Origin: Membranipora membranacea
Taxonomy: Eukaryota > Bryozoa > Gymnolaemata > Cheilostomatida > Membraniporidae
Assembly: GCA_914767715.1 (NCBI GenBank)
Contig: OU612065.1
Coordinates: forward strand, 21,762,001 to 21,826,000
Direction of reading: 5' to 3'
DNA: 64,000 bases
In this document: in pieces, positions 25,401-35,485 of the stretch
How the letters are laid out: every line of letters starts with the position of its first letter
How positions within the stretch are numbered: the stretch's first letter is position 1
Notes under the pieces: generated by a model
Told to the model about the DNA's origin: nothing
The model's input: the letters and a program-made list of their open reading frames with translations, nothing else
The model's database searches: none
Translations under genes and position numbers: made by a program

Positions 25401-27200
25401 GATAACCATGTCTAGCGTGGTTTAGTACAAGATACTATTTTGATGGGAGGTGAAAGATTGATAACAACAAAACCTGATCATTTTTAAGGCTGGCCAAGTA
25501 ATAATTGTATCAGTAATTCAATATAAAGGCAAACTGTTCAGAAAATGGGAGAAAAATATTTAGGTTAAAATGACTCTAAGCCTATAAATGAAACCTAAAC
25601 TTTACAATCGATGTCCTAAATAATACCATGCAGAAGTAAAAAAGGGACGGTTTATTTACAGGGTTCATGCAAAGCAGCAAAAAATGTGACAGTTCTATTT
25701 TTAGTTTACAACCCATGTTGCTTTCCGTGAAGTCATTAACTCATAGAGTGCAGAAGAACACATAGAAGAAAGGACCCACCAACATAATTATTAGGTAGTA
25801 TAAGGTTCCCTAAAAGTTTTTGACCTAAATTATGGACCCACATTCATTATTACGTTTAGTTCTCTTTATGATACATGAGGTACTAACCTATGCTGTCTGT
25901 CGATGCTGCCGCATCTTCGACTGGAAGAGTTGTAATAACTGGTGATAGAGGATCTTCATTACAGAGTGGTGTAGTACAGCAATTGGCATTGGGTATGCGG
26001 CATTGGAAGTTCCTACCCTCTGCCCTGTTCATACAGCTTTTCTCCGGGTATTCTTGCCCAGGGTTCACCACAGCTAAGCACTGTATATTGGAGGAAGTAC
26101 ATCAAAAGAATTAACAGTTTTTTGTGTAACCATAAAAAATTGATATGGCCGATGAAGGTACCATACCGGTACAGCGTGTTGATGCACACTTCAGAAAACT
26201 ATGAAGGTCTTGCAAGTTTTGTCAAGTGCAAATTTGGGTGGCAATCATAATAAACATTGCAAATACGCTTATAAAGAGACAAATATCTGCTCTTTGGGCA
26301 AAAAAGAGATAAATGAATTTCATTCCGCCAACAAGACGTGCCTGGTCGCGTAGAAAAGAAAGAAGTACCTGTTACTCCACATCCTGATTGGCACAAAAAT
26401 GATTAAAGTTTTAAAGTATTGGAGAGGTTCAAATTTTGTTCACAAGGATGCAAATCCTGAAAACTTTGATATAAATGCACATTATTTGTATCACAGCTCG
26501 TGGTTGTGATGTGGTAGAAATTAACCCATAAGAGAATACAACACAAATTTGTCAATTAAAGATTTTTTTGTATGTAGGTGGTACAAACCTAAATGGCCTG
26601 AAGAAATTGTTGTATTAGCCACTTGTATATTATACTGGTATAGAAAATCAATAGTGAAATATGTGTCAAGTTCAATGGTGGAATAGTTCAGAGTGTCACA
26701 AAATCATAATTAATTTCTCTCCAGTCATGAGACAACATTATTGTATTACATGATCAATTTGAAATTTAGTTGGCAGTATCATATCAACTGATCTAAAGAA
26801 GGCTGATACCTGTATTCAATTTGTGCAATTACTTTCTCAGTGGGACAAGGGCCCCAGAAAGAATATTCTAATTTTGAGATTTTGCCAGGCTCATGTTTTG
26901 ACAGGATTTTAATGGTACGGACAGTGTGTCATGGATAGGAGCTTGGTGACCACATTGTCATTTGAAAAGAATAAATGATCATTATATACTGTCATGACTA
27001 TGCCTAAAGTAAATAAGAATACACCTTTGAAGCCTGCAAAACCACAAGAAGAAAACTACTCATCCATTGTAAAATTGTCCAACCAATGAGGTGTTATTGT
27101 TTTATTCAATGCTCACCTTATAATCTGAGATACAAGTAGAATTTCCAGATCCGCAGGTATTGCAGTGGCATGTAAGGGGAATTGCATGCTCCATTGTCAT
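16454..27200 (-). CDS. TGF-beta type I receptor (ALK-like) serine/threonine kinase, copy 1
   Basis: Ten exons, all GT-AG, give 516 residues: 27117-27200, 25888-26080, 24765-25054, 23297-23387, 21758-21979, 20818-20969, 20327-20437, 19151-19286, 17116-17219 and 16454-16621. The ectodomain is a short three-finger fold with cysteine clusters TCHCNTC and NCCTTPLCNED. The transmembrane helix is about 140-161. A GS-type motif SGSGRGMP (195-202) identifies a type I receptor. The kinase has GQGSYGRV (220-227), Lys240 in VAVK, HRD (340-342), Asn347, DLG (360-362) and APE (389-391). ITDYHPQ and the L45 region are type-I-like, but the L45 sequence does not assign it to BMP or TGF-beta/activin subclasses. 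Such receptors are phosphorylated by type II partners and phosphorylate R-Smads. No signal peptide is visible: the ATG at 27200 gives MTMEHAIPLTC, so an upstream exon is probably missed. Confidence 0.93.
16914..17022. repeat. 14-bp minisatellite in last receptor intron, copy 1 only
   Basis: Nearly eight units of GAGTGAGCGATAGT with small changes. Units 2 and 3 keep only about two (38264-38289 and the equivalent near 58961-58986). This is a length polymorphism between the copies. Its reverse-strand reading produces an artefactual Ser/Leu/Thr repeat peptide. Confidence 0.9.
19422..19461. repeat. AT-rich microsatellite, copy 1 only
   Basis: Irregular (AT)n/(ATAATAT)n in the intron between receptor exons 7 and 8. 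It is absent at the matching place in copies 2 and 3, which read CAATATAGCAATGG. Confidence 0.8.
19994..20026. repeat. GCTCA pentamer tract, varies between copies
   Basis: A run of (CAGCT)n interrupted by CTTGG. The equivalent tract at 41146-41180 has an interruption AAGCT instead, and that at about 61858-61880 has none. It is a useful fingerprint for telling the three units apart. Confidence 0.8.
23861..23933. repeat. Near-perfect inverted repeat in receptor intron
   Basis: Two 33-base arms (23861-23893 and 23901-23933) around a 7-base loop differ at only a few positions. They share TGCATAGCTGTAA-type ends and CTATACATAGC. The element is conserved at 44569-44641. No target-site duplication was seen. 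It could form a stable hairpin in the pre-mRNA. Confidence 0.8.
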
Positions 27201-29064
27201 GCTCAATACTCAATACTCAATACTGACGTACCAAGCTGATCACACGAGACGCTAAGCGTAACTGCAGCTTGTATAAACCATGGTCATTCTTTTAAACCTT
27301 ATCACTGTTGCTGTAACAGCAGTGATGAAATCAGACCACTGCCAATGACAGCTTGGGGTAAACATGAGCGGTTTAGATACCTGCTGTGGGGAGTCGGATA
27401 CATATCACATAGTACACTGTACCAACCGCAGACCTGTCATAACAAACTCTTCTACACACAGAGAGAACTCAAGCCACCCGGCCAGGTGACAGCACTCATA
27501 AATCCATCCAATGAAGACGTAGGTACAAAACTATTACAAGGACGCACAAAAAAGTGAAGATGATTGTGCCAAAAGTCACACGCATGCGTCAGAAAACTTT
27601 CGATGCTAGGTAAGCGAGTCAGGTGAGTGAGACAGGTCGAACCTGATGAGCATACATGTTCCGGAAACCACAATCCTCCGGCATGAGAAATCGTGTCATT
27701 TTAGAAAATTCTATTTTAGAATGCATAAATCATATAGAAGAGCAACTTGGTCCGAATTTAAAATAAATCTAGAATTTTAATTGCAATCCAAGAGTTGCAG
27801 AATAATTTGATAGCTTAAACTTGCCAACTTTTGAAGATTTTCCAGCCAAACACTCAAATTGTTTTAAGATGTTCATTGCTTTTTGCAAGGGACTTAACGC
27901 AATTGTAGATTTTTAAGTTTCTACGAACAACTAACTGTCTTGGTTTGACATTTCCCATCCGCATTATGCCATCTAAGTACTTCCCATTTGAGAAGTTTTC
28001 CAACAAGGATGCTTTCCTGATGTGCCACTCTCTCTCTTACAGTGCCGCTTCCAACAATTTCTCACCTGGCCTTTATCCCACCCGTTCTCTTTCCACAGAA
28101 ACAAGATGCAACGAAAAATTTCAAAACCTTGCCCTGAACCCTTGCAGTTTATGTCAAATACATCAATTGACTACCTGGATCTATGGTTCAATGTTGTTTC
28201 AACTGGCATGTCTTCATATATATTGGCTGGGAGGTGAGGGTCAATATTCTTATCTTGATGCTGAAAATCCCAATAAATCCCATCTTTTTATCAAATCACA
28301 TAAATAAAAAAGAAATTCATCAACATTTTATGCTATAATTCACGTGAATTATTTCTATCATTAATGCATTATAATTATTATTCCAGAGTTTGCTGCAGTG
28401 ACTGTTGAAAAAAGGTGGCAATGTCGATTACCCTTTTGGGCCTACATAGCTCCCATCATTGACAAAATATCTCTTCGACAAAACCCACATAATGTAATGT
28501 AATATATTATGGAGGCGACCCTGATTCATAGGTCATCTCTGAAAAATTCATCCCATATCGCGAACTCATATACCAGCAATGGGCCATGTAAGGCCAATAA
28601 CCCTAACACGTACGCTGTGTTTCATAGGGTGGCAATGGTGGATTGGAATGTGCTGTGGGATGAGAGAACACAACTCCGAGTAGTGAATAGAGGGCTATCT
28701 AATTAGCGCCATCGACCCATTCTTTTCTTGGGATGGTGAGATGGCGCAATCGGTTAGCGCGCTTGCTATTCACTGCCAGGCGATTAGTGCCGCAGGAGTT
28801 GTGGATTCGAGTCCCACTGGGGGAGCTTTCATTGTTGATTGTTCCAGCCCCCAGCACCCTCGGGTGTATACCTCTCCTGCAGCATGCACAACTTGCAAAA
28901 CAAGCTACAACAAAGAGTAGGCGTAAATACTTATATTTAAACCACAAAGAGGAAAGTAATTATACAAACGCACTGGTCAACGACAAACCATATTTGACAT
29001 TTCTTTTTTGACAAGTGCAAGAGTATTATTTCTGCCATTGTTGTGTAAATATAAAAATTCTTAC
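27201..29064. other. Spacer upstream of receptor copy 1
   Basis: This should hold the receptor promoter and an undetected first exon with the signal peptide. A TCAATAC triplicate (about 27211-27231) adjoins the first recognised exon. A plus-strand open frame (27945-28307, 120 codons) has no recognisable domain. A SINE occupies 28732-28996. The next sequences belong to the dynein pseudogene. Confidence 0.5.
28732..28996 (+). mobile_element. tRNA-derived SINE, unit 1
   Basis: A box TGGCGCAATCGGTTAGCGC (28742-28760) and B box GGATTCGAGTCCC (28803-28815) mark a pol III promoter. The head resembles tRNA-Ile/Tyr types. A non-tRNA body follows. CATTCTTTTCTTG before it and CATTTCTTTTTTG after it may be a decayed target duplication, so the ends are approximate. 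The fragment at 4279-4366 is an older relative. Confidence 0.7.
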
Positions 29065-29402
29065 CCCCAAAATCTCATCTTTTGCCATGTTTGGATAATT
29101 TTGAAAGATCTATAATAAGCTGAGTTGTGAAATCGAAAGCTATCGACTTCATATTATAACTCACCTCTGCAATATCATACAGATATATTTTACCGCTGGT
29201 TCCACCAACAGCCAGATCTGTTCCACTGCTATGCCACTTGCATCTGTTCAGTCCAGCTTGGGAATCAGGTACATTGGTCGCTTTTGGTACCTATATAACA
29301 GAACAAAAAACAAATTTGAATATTTTTTTCTAACAATGAATATCAGCAATCATGAGCAATCCGTGGGAATCCGGATTTTATACTGTTTGAGAGTGAAATG
29401 TT

Positions 29403-29640
29403 TTGACATGTAATAGCTGCGTGTTTGCCATGACAATGATGACTGATCTAGCCTACAGAGTGATAAAATGCTACAACAAACATTTCAGGAAAAATTCCGT
29501 CAATGTAGGGCATAGCCGAAGCGGGGAAACTAGAACCTGCTCCTTCTCTATCCCTTCTATCAATCAATGGAACTCTATTGTTGACCGAATTGCTGTCATG
29601 ATAGACTAACCACTCGTCTAGGCAAGGTCAAAAAGGGCAG
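29403..29640 (+). mobile_element. Possible non-LTR retrotransposon remnant (first copy)
   Basis: The plus strand reads HSRSGETRTCSFSIPSINQW followed by NSIVDRIAVMID. The pattern of His-Ser-Arg, a hydrophobic stretch and then xxxWNSI is common at the C-terminus of non-LTR reverse transcriptase ORFs. A stop follows shortly. The match is to a pattern, not to a named element. Confidence 0.4.
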
Positions 29641-30046
29641 AGTTAAAAGAATTACATAAAAAAGTTTGACATGATGACATTCAAAATGGATACCATAGTT
29701 ACAACATTTTATATATCATGCAGGGCAAAAGTATTCTCAAGAAAGCTATTTTATAGCAAAACGGAATGTAATGACTTTGAGTCAGTCATTGGTGTGCTTT
29801 GGTGATACCTCTGCAATATCATACAGATATATTTTACCGCTGGTTCCACCAACAGCCAGATCTGTTCCACTGCTATGCCACTTGCATCTGTTCAGTCCAG
29901 CTTGGGAATCAGGTACATTGGTTGCTTTTGGTACCTATATAACAGAACAAAAAACAAATTTGAATTTTTTTTTCTAACAATGAATATCAGCAATCATGAG
30001 CAATCCGTGGGAATCCGGATTTTATACTGTTTGAGAGTGAAATGTT

Positions 30047-30284
30047 TTGACATGTAATAGCTGCGTGTTTGCCATGACAATGATGACTGATCTAGCCTAC
30101 AGAGTGATAAAATGCTACAACAAACATTTCAGGAGAAATTCTGTCAATGTAAGGCATAGCCGAAGCGGGGAAACTAGAACCTGCTCCTTCTCTATCCCTT
30201 CTATCAATCAATGGAACTCTATTGTTGACCGAATTGCTGTCATGATAGACTAACCACTCGTCTAGGCAAGGTCAAAAAGGGCAG
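30047..30284 (+). mobile_element. Possible non-LTR retrotransposon remnant (second copy)
   Basis: This is the duplicate of 29403-29640 made by the 644-bp tandem duplication, with two amino-acid changes in the translated part (RRNSVNVRH for RKNSVNVGH). Confidence 0.4.
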
Positions 30285-32410
30285 AGTTAAAAGAATTATA
30301 TAAAAAAGTTTGACATGATGACATTCAAAATGGATACCATAGTTACAACATTTCATATATCATGCAGGGCAAAAGTATTCTCAAGAAAGCTATTTTATAG
30401 CAAAACGGAATGTAATGACTTTGAGTCAGTCATTGGTGTGCTTTGGTGATACTTAATCCAATAAACAAACAAAACCTAACAAACAGAATTGATTGGTGAA
30501 TTAAAAAATAAGGTATAATGTATTCAGCTGGAGGGAATTGGTCTCCCTTAGAAGTGTCACTAAAGAACTGCGTACATCAATAGCTCAAAACGTTCTCAAA
30601 GAAATTATTGCTGTGTTATAAAATTTAGAAGACAAATACTTGGAATGAAATTAGATTGCCCTACCTCAGCATCGTTGTTAAGATTCCACAGGCTAAGTTT
30701 TCCCTGTCCGTCAACAGAGGCAAAAAGTGATGGATGAAATGGTGACCAACTAGCATCCATAACATATTTGGTTCCATCTTTACACGTGTACAATTGCTTA
30801 TCATCCTTAAGAAAACCAAACAAGTTTAATTGCACTTCCTCAATCAATCCAAGCAAATGTATGACATTGAGGTCTGAGTTTTTGTCACTGTTATCTTTAG
30901 CTTGGATTATTTATGGATATTTGGTTTATAAAAAAAACTAAGCATAGCCTAGCATATTTTCCATAAATTCAACTGACTGCGTTGTTTTTATTTATTAATT
31001 TATGTATGGTCTTTATTTGTCATTGAATTTGATCAACAATAATAAAGTATATATATATATTATATATATATGTATATATCAAAATGAAATTTATCATATC
31101 TCTGACAGAACATGGTACCGCTGTAGCAAAGTTACTGGGAGTTTGTGAGTGCATGTTCTTGCGACACACCGTGAAGTGTTTGTGGATAGAGTGGGGAAGG
31201 GGGATAAAAAACAAACACCTGCTGATAATGGCCTTTTGCGAGACCACTGCGCTGGTTCACACAAGTCCACAGCAGCCTTAACAGCTGAAATCATCACCCA
31301 ACAAACCACAGCCTCCGGCAATTAGCATATGCAGCACTACCTAGGTTCTAGGCTATATTAAGACAAAAATAGGATATTTACGTTTGTTGTGGTTTGTGGG
31401 GATATTGAGGTCCCATTAACACCATTACGACATCGCATTTAAAATTCACTGAATGTAACTTGAAGTTATAGCATACCCAAGTGCTTGACAGTCCAGTCAA
31501 ATATTGATGTGAGATGTAGATGGGAAAAGTCAACCGCACCCTGAACCTTGTGTGTATCAATACCAGTCACCGCGGCCCCTTGTGTCCATCAAGGGATTTA
31601 ATAACTCCAGCTTTATTATAAAATATGATTGATTTGTTGAAAATTCTATGAACTAGGAACCTGATGCATGCACATGTTTTCCAAAGGAGTAAAGTGTTTG
31701 CAGGAGGAAAACTTCCCCGTTTCATCACACAGGCTTGAAATAGTGAAATTTATAGCTACTGACATTTATTCAAGCTTACAACTTTATGAAAACTAGCCAC
31801 TCTCCCAAACGAGATAATAATCAGCTAGTATTTAATTATCTATGGTATTAAAATCTTTCACCGCCTTCCTAAGTTTACGCACATTGATCTCACTGCTACC
31901 GTAAGGCAAATTTTTTTTTGATAATGCTATACATAACTAAGCCTGATCCTGAAGTATGGTCGATGAAAGTCATAGCGCATCCGCATCCACTCCACGCATG
32001 AAATCAAAATGTTTAACTTCAAATCATCAAAACAATCGGACAGGTGTGGTGAGAGACTAATTATTTGCAAATATTGTTTGTTGGTGGTGCGAAGCTTCTC
32101 AGGGTAATCATATTCTCTAAGTTATTGGCTTTTTACTCAGCAGCTCATTTTCAAATCCGATTTTTCTGACCTCAATCAGAAAACAAGGTAGAGGGCTAGA
32201 GTATGGTCTCCCGAGGCTGCGGGAAAACCGGATTCCTGTTCCCCCATGCCTGTCCATATGTTGGGCATGGTTAGTTGGAATGCCTTGCACGATCGATGAT
32301 TGTGAACTACAATAATTGAATCTCCAATGTAGAAAGGTTGACAGCAGGACAAACAGTACCTCTCAGCATGACACCCTAACATCATCTTCTTTTGGGAAAT
32401 AGCATCTCAT

Positions 32411-32926
32411 AATAGACAGTTTTCTGAGCTCTGATTTAGGCCTCAATTCGGAGTTGTCCTCTCTCCATTTTGGTACTTTTAACCCACGCTGCATAGGAAA
32501 AACGTGCTGAAAAGAGGGTTATCTTCATAACCGCTTATAAGAGGATAAAAATTATTTTTGATTCAGAATCTGCAGCATTGAAAACTCGTATGGATATATT
32601 TTGGGAAAAAATTTTAGTATTTGGATAGTCAATTATAGCATTTTCTACCTGTTTTGAGGACAATTTGGCAGAATCTTTCATGAGTTTCGTCACAAAAATT
32701 AAGATTTATCAACATTCAAGCCTCCAATGATTTGGAAACCCTGACTCACAGGGTTTTCAATGGTGCAGACTCTGAATAAAAACTCATTTTTATCCTAGCA
32801 TAAGCGGTTTTCAAGATAACCCTCTTTCAGCAGGTTTTTCCTATGCGGCGTGGGTTAAAAGTACCAAACTGGAGAGAGGACAACTCAAGTTTGAGGCATA
32901 AATAACAGCTTAGAAAACTGTCTATT
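32411..32926. mobile_element. Large foldback element, unit 1
   Basis: Arms of about 170 bp in inverted orientation (32411-32587 and 32752-32926) are close to 90% identical by eye. They begin AATAGACAGTTTTCT and end with its complement. The arms share TTGTCCTCTCTCCA, ACTTTTAACCCACGC and AGAGGGTTATCTT. The central spacer of about 165 bp has no coding signal. The target duplication is unclear. Confidence 0.8.
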
Positions 32927-33596
32927 TAGTCTAAATGTTTATGTACTGTTTGAGTTTGAAATAAAACCTGGAAGCTTGGCATCCAGAGCGGAGTTTATTT
33001 AAATCAATGGTAAAAATGTACAAAGCATTAGCAGCAGTTTGGTGGATAACCATTCTCCCAAGCAAACAGTTTTGTGGTTTTATGGAATTTGCTGAAACCA
33101 ATGGTAAATATGTACTAGAATTTGCCCTGGTATTGTGGCAGAATTTCTTCCTATGTGGATAACCCATCTCTCCAGAAATTTTGTGGTTTTAAGACATTTG
33201 AAGAAATTAATGCTCCAGGGTTGAGAATAAATTCCTTCAAATGAAGATAGCTCATCTCTACCTTGGCTTGAATAATTAAATGAGGCCCAACTTATAACAA
33301 CAATATTATAACAGGCAAGCTTGGATGAACATGGACAGCTAAGAACATAGGCTATGTGGACAAAATCTCTCATCAACCAGACCATCTCCATGTATCATTA
33401 CTTGGTGCATTCAGAGAGAACCAAAATCAGAGTTTGAGGGTAGAAGCACTGCTGTAACTGGTTGTTTTGAACACATATAAGTGAGAGTGTAAGTCATGTG
33501 CAGTGGCAGCAGAAACCAACTCTCAGGGCATTCATTCGCTCATAGTAGAGGGCACATCAAGTTGTGCACTTGCGTGACACTACAATCAAATAGTGG

Positions 33597-34142
33597 GTGA
33601 AGGATTCGAAACTTATTTATTGGAGAAATTGTAAACATGGTAATCATACAAAATCATTCATTAGTGAACTGAATCTAAGATTTGAAACTGGGCTCCTCTG
33701 CTTTGGACGCTCAGAGATTAGTAACCTCATATCAGTTGTAACTGGTCACGGGCCATTAAAGGTACACCTGCAAAGAAACTTAACCTAACAGATAAAATAG
33801 ACTGTCCAAATTGTGGTCAAGACAAAGACACAGCCCTTCACTTGGTAACCTCATGCCAATTCTACAAACAGGCAAGGCAGCGAACCTTTGGTCAATCTGT
33901 CCTAAAGGGGGGCTAAGCCAACGTGCATCATAGTTTCAGATTTGCTCCGATTCATTCGTATTTCGGGGCGTTTTGAACTAGGATGCTATGGAAGGCTTGA
34001 GTTCTATGGGTCCCTGAGAACTGAACCCAGGTTGATCCGAGTTACCTCGGTCAGCCCCTTCTCAAAGACAAGACAAAGACATGAAACTACAATCATCTCA
34101 TTCAACTTAAATCAGCAAAAGCATGGGCATATCACAGAGTAA
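33597..34142 (+). mobile_element. Non-LTR retrotransposon ORF2 C-terminus, broken, unit 1
   Basis: The sequence reads VTGHGPLKVHLQRN, then, after frame changes, CPNCGQDKDTALHLVTSCQF and later LLRFIRISGRFELG. The GHGP motif plus a CxxC...HxxxxC zinc knuckle and a LLRFI-type end are typical of non-LTR elements whose ORF2 ends in an RNase-H-like or zinc region. A stop lies at about 33785 and a frameshift near the G-run at 33905-33913. Reverse transcriptase itself is absent. This is a 5'-truncated dead copy. Confidence 0.75.
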
Positions 34143-34164
34143 GGATATATCCTTACTCTGTGAT
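34131..34164. repeat. Perfect 34-bp palindrome, unit 1
   Basis: ATCACAGAGTAAGGATA is followed at once by its exact complement, with no loop. It lies at the end of the retrotransposon remnant and just before a MITE. It is kept in unit 2 at 54841-54874. Confidence 0.9.
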
Positions 34165-34179
34165 GATAAAATTAGAAAA

Positions 34180-34546
34180 GAGTTAAAGGGCAACCAAGGT
34201 TTCAAACAACTTCTCATTGATGGCCATTGATTAATAGCAGATTGCACCTTCTGCATGGGGAAAAAGACAAAATATAATTCGGATGATTATTCAGCCAGAA
34301 TTCTTGTGAAACATTTCTTCTATCAGACACTCCAACTCAGCTAAAAGAGAATACCACAGTTTCCTGTTCCTGTTATTATTTAGCCTGTGCTCTTTAATTA
34401 TTACAGCAAAGTCTTGGAACCTCCCCGAAACTGAAGTGTTACCCAGCTTTGAGTCAGCAACTACTTTGAGTTTTGCATCGCCTAATGCACAAAGCTGATG
34501 CTGCCCAGCACATTATTGCTGCGAAACCTTGGTTGCCCTTTAACTC
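34180..34546. mobile_element. 367-bp MITE with 24-bp perfect inverted ends, unit 1
   Basis: The termini 34180-34203 and 34523-34546 are perfect 24-base inverted repeats starting GAGTTAAAGGGCAACC. I could not see a target-site duplication. No coding sequence lies inside. Confidence 0.85.
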
Positions 34547-34933
34547 CTTCTGAGGCCTCAATTCTTTCCTTGCGTAGTAATTTGATAGTAATTTTTTTTG
34601 GTGACCTTTCTTTACATAGCTGTTTCGATAAAGCTCATTGACAACATTAATATTGTTCGGTCTTTACTATTTCAGGATTTTCTAAACAGTGTGAATACCA
34701 AATATTAGCTGGCAGGGCAAAAATTTGTGGAAGTCAGATTTTGTTACATGACTTAATAAACGGTTCTATGAGGATATTACTGGGGAAGTTGAGACAATCT
34801 TTAATAGCAGGAAATTCAAATATACTGAGAGGAAATAGCTATAGACAAGGTGTAGCTGCCTTGCAATGGTGTGTCAGCCCTGTCATTCACAGGGAGAGCG
34901 GATTAATTAGTCATAGTTACTTGGCTTGTTCGG

Positions 34934-35348
34934 CAGGGGCGTATATTCTAAAAATTTCACTCACTGACTTTTCAGAGATGAGCATAATAATCGGGCGCAG
35001 CCCGATCCACACGCCGTAGGCGTGGCGGGGAGGGTGTGGGAGGGGCGCTTAAGCGCCCTCCCACCACGGAAATTTTTGCATATCGGTAGCAAAATAGTGC
35101 AAGCAGAGAGGTATTTCAATAGCTCACTGAGCTGTTGGGTACTTTCAGAAAACAACTCAATAGCAGTAGAAGATTACGGTAAAAATGCTCCAGTTATAAA
35201 GCACCCATTTGAAAAAAAACTGACCTTGATAGGATTCGAACCCACAACAATCTTATTATCAGTGATTATAAAGCGGGACGCTCTACACACTGAGCTATTC
35301 AGCCACTCACGGAATTACGTGGGCCGTGAGTGCTAATATACGCCACTG
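34934..35348 (-). mobile_element. hAT-like MITE carrying a tRNA-like module, unit 1
   Basis: The ends CAGGGGCGTATATT and AATATACGCCACTG are inverted repeats with one mismatch. TTGTTCGG flanks both sides (34926-34933 and 35349-35356), a perfect 8-bp duplication as expected for hAT transposons. Inside are three adjacent GC-rich hairpins (34991-35005, 35007-35025, about 35036-35064). On the minus strand there is a tRNA-like module with B box at 35231-35243 and A box TAGCTCAGTGTGTAGAGCG. A related, truncated copy lies at 6966-7287. Confidence 0.88.
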
Positions 35349-35447
35349 TTGTTCGGGTCAGGCTATTTTGTTTTGTGCCCAATTATCTGCACTGGTTTGA
35401 TGAGTATGCAGCCTTAAACCTCATTGTTGCCCTGTGAGCCTTGGTGT

Positions 35448-35485
35448 GTGTACACCATAGACTTAATATGGTCTATGGTGTACAC
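35448..35485. repeat. Hairpin with 15-bp perfect arms, unit 1
   Basis: GTGTACACCATAGAC and its complement are separated by an 8-base loop. It lies just after the hAT-like element. In unit 2 (56145-56182) the hairpin is kept but about 12 bases before it are missing. Confidence 0.85.

Larger units (their letters stand above)
29165..30452. repeat. 644-bp tandem duplication containing a WD40 exon
   Basis: 29165-29808 repeats as 29809-30452 with very few changes. Each half contains one 126-base dynein exon plus the retrotransposon remnant beside it. The breakpoint falls exactly at the exon's 3' end. The original donor is GAG|GTGAGT and the new one is GAG|GTATCA, so GT survives. Confidence 0.93.
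29065..31604 (-). pseudogene. Dynein intermediate-chain fragment (WD40 part), frameshifted
   Basis: Four pieces match the C-terminal beta-propeller of cytoplasmic dynein intermediate chains (DYNC1I family). 31477-31604 encodes SLDGHKGP, then, in another frame, VTGIDTH and [19 protein letters not shown]. 30665-30805 encodes [20 protein letters not shown] and LWNLNNDAE. 29809-29934 and 29165-29290 both encode GLNRCKWHSSGTDLAVGG and IYLYDIAE. A 45-base piece at 29065-29109 has good splice sites but no clear homology. The frame breaks at about 31571-31579, between GHKGP and VTGID, and the N-terminal and remaining WD40 exons are absent. The unit therefore carries a partial, broken gene. Splice sites are still well formed, so transcription is possible. 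Confidence 0.85.

Noticed and set aside
27280-27348. Plus-strand MVILLNLITVAVTAVMKSDH as a signal peptide exon
   Set aside because: It is on the opposite strand to the receptor and is followed by a stop before any good donor.
27945-28307. 120-codon plus-strand open frame as a gene
   Set aside because: No recognisable domain, an overlapping open frame in another phase, low-complexity surroundings and no splice or promoter context. Its copy at 48653-49015 is only duplicated with the unit.
28733-28830. A functional tRNA-Ile/Tyr gene
   Set aside because: Good A and B boxes but no closed cloverleaf, and a degenerate relative exists at 4279-4366. It is a SINE head.
28699-28947. Minus-strand open frame starting MWFKYKYLRLLFVVACFASC, which looks like a signal peptide for the receptor
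   Set aside because: It is the reverse strand of the SINE body and it lacks a donor that would join the first receptor exon. Hydrophobicity alone is weak evidence.
33080-33391. 103-codon minus-strand open frame as a gene
   Set aside because: It spans two diverged ~100-bp direct repeats and lies in transposon debris. No domain was recognised.
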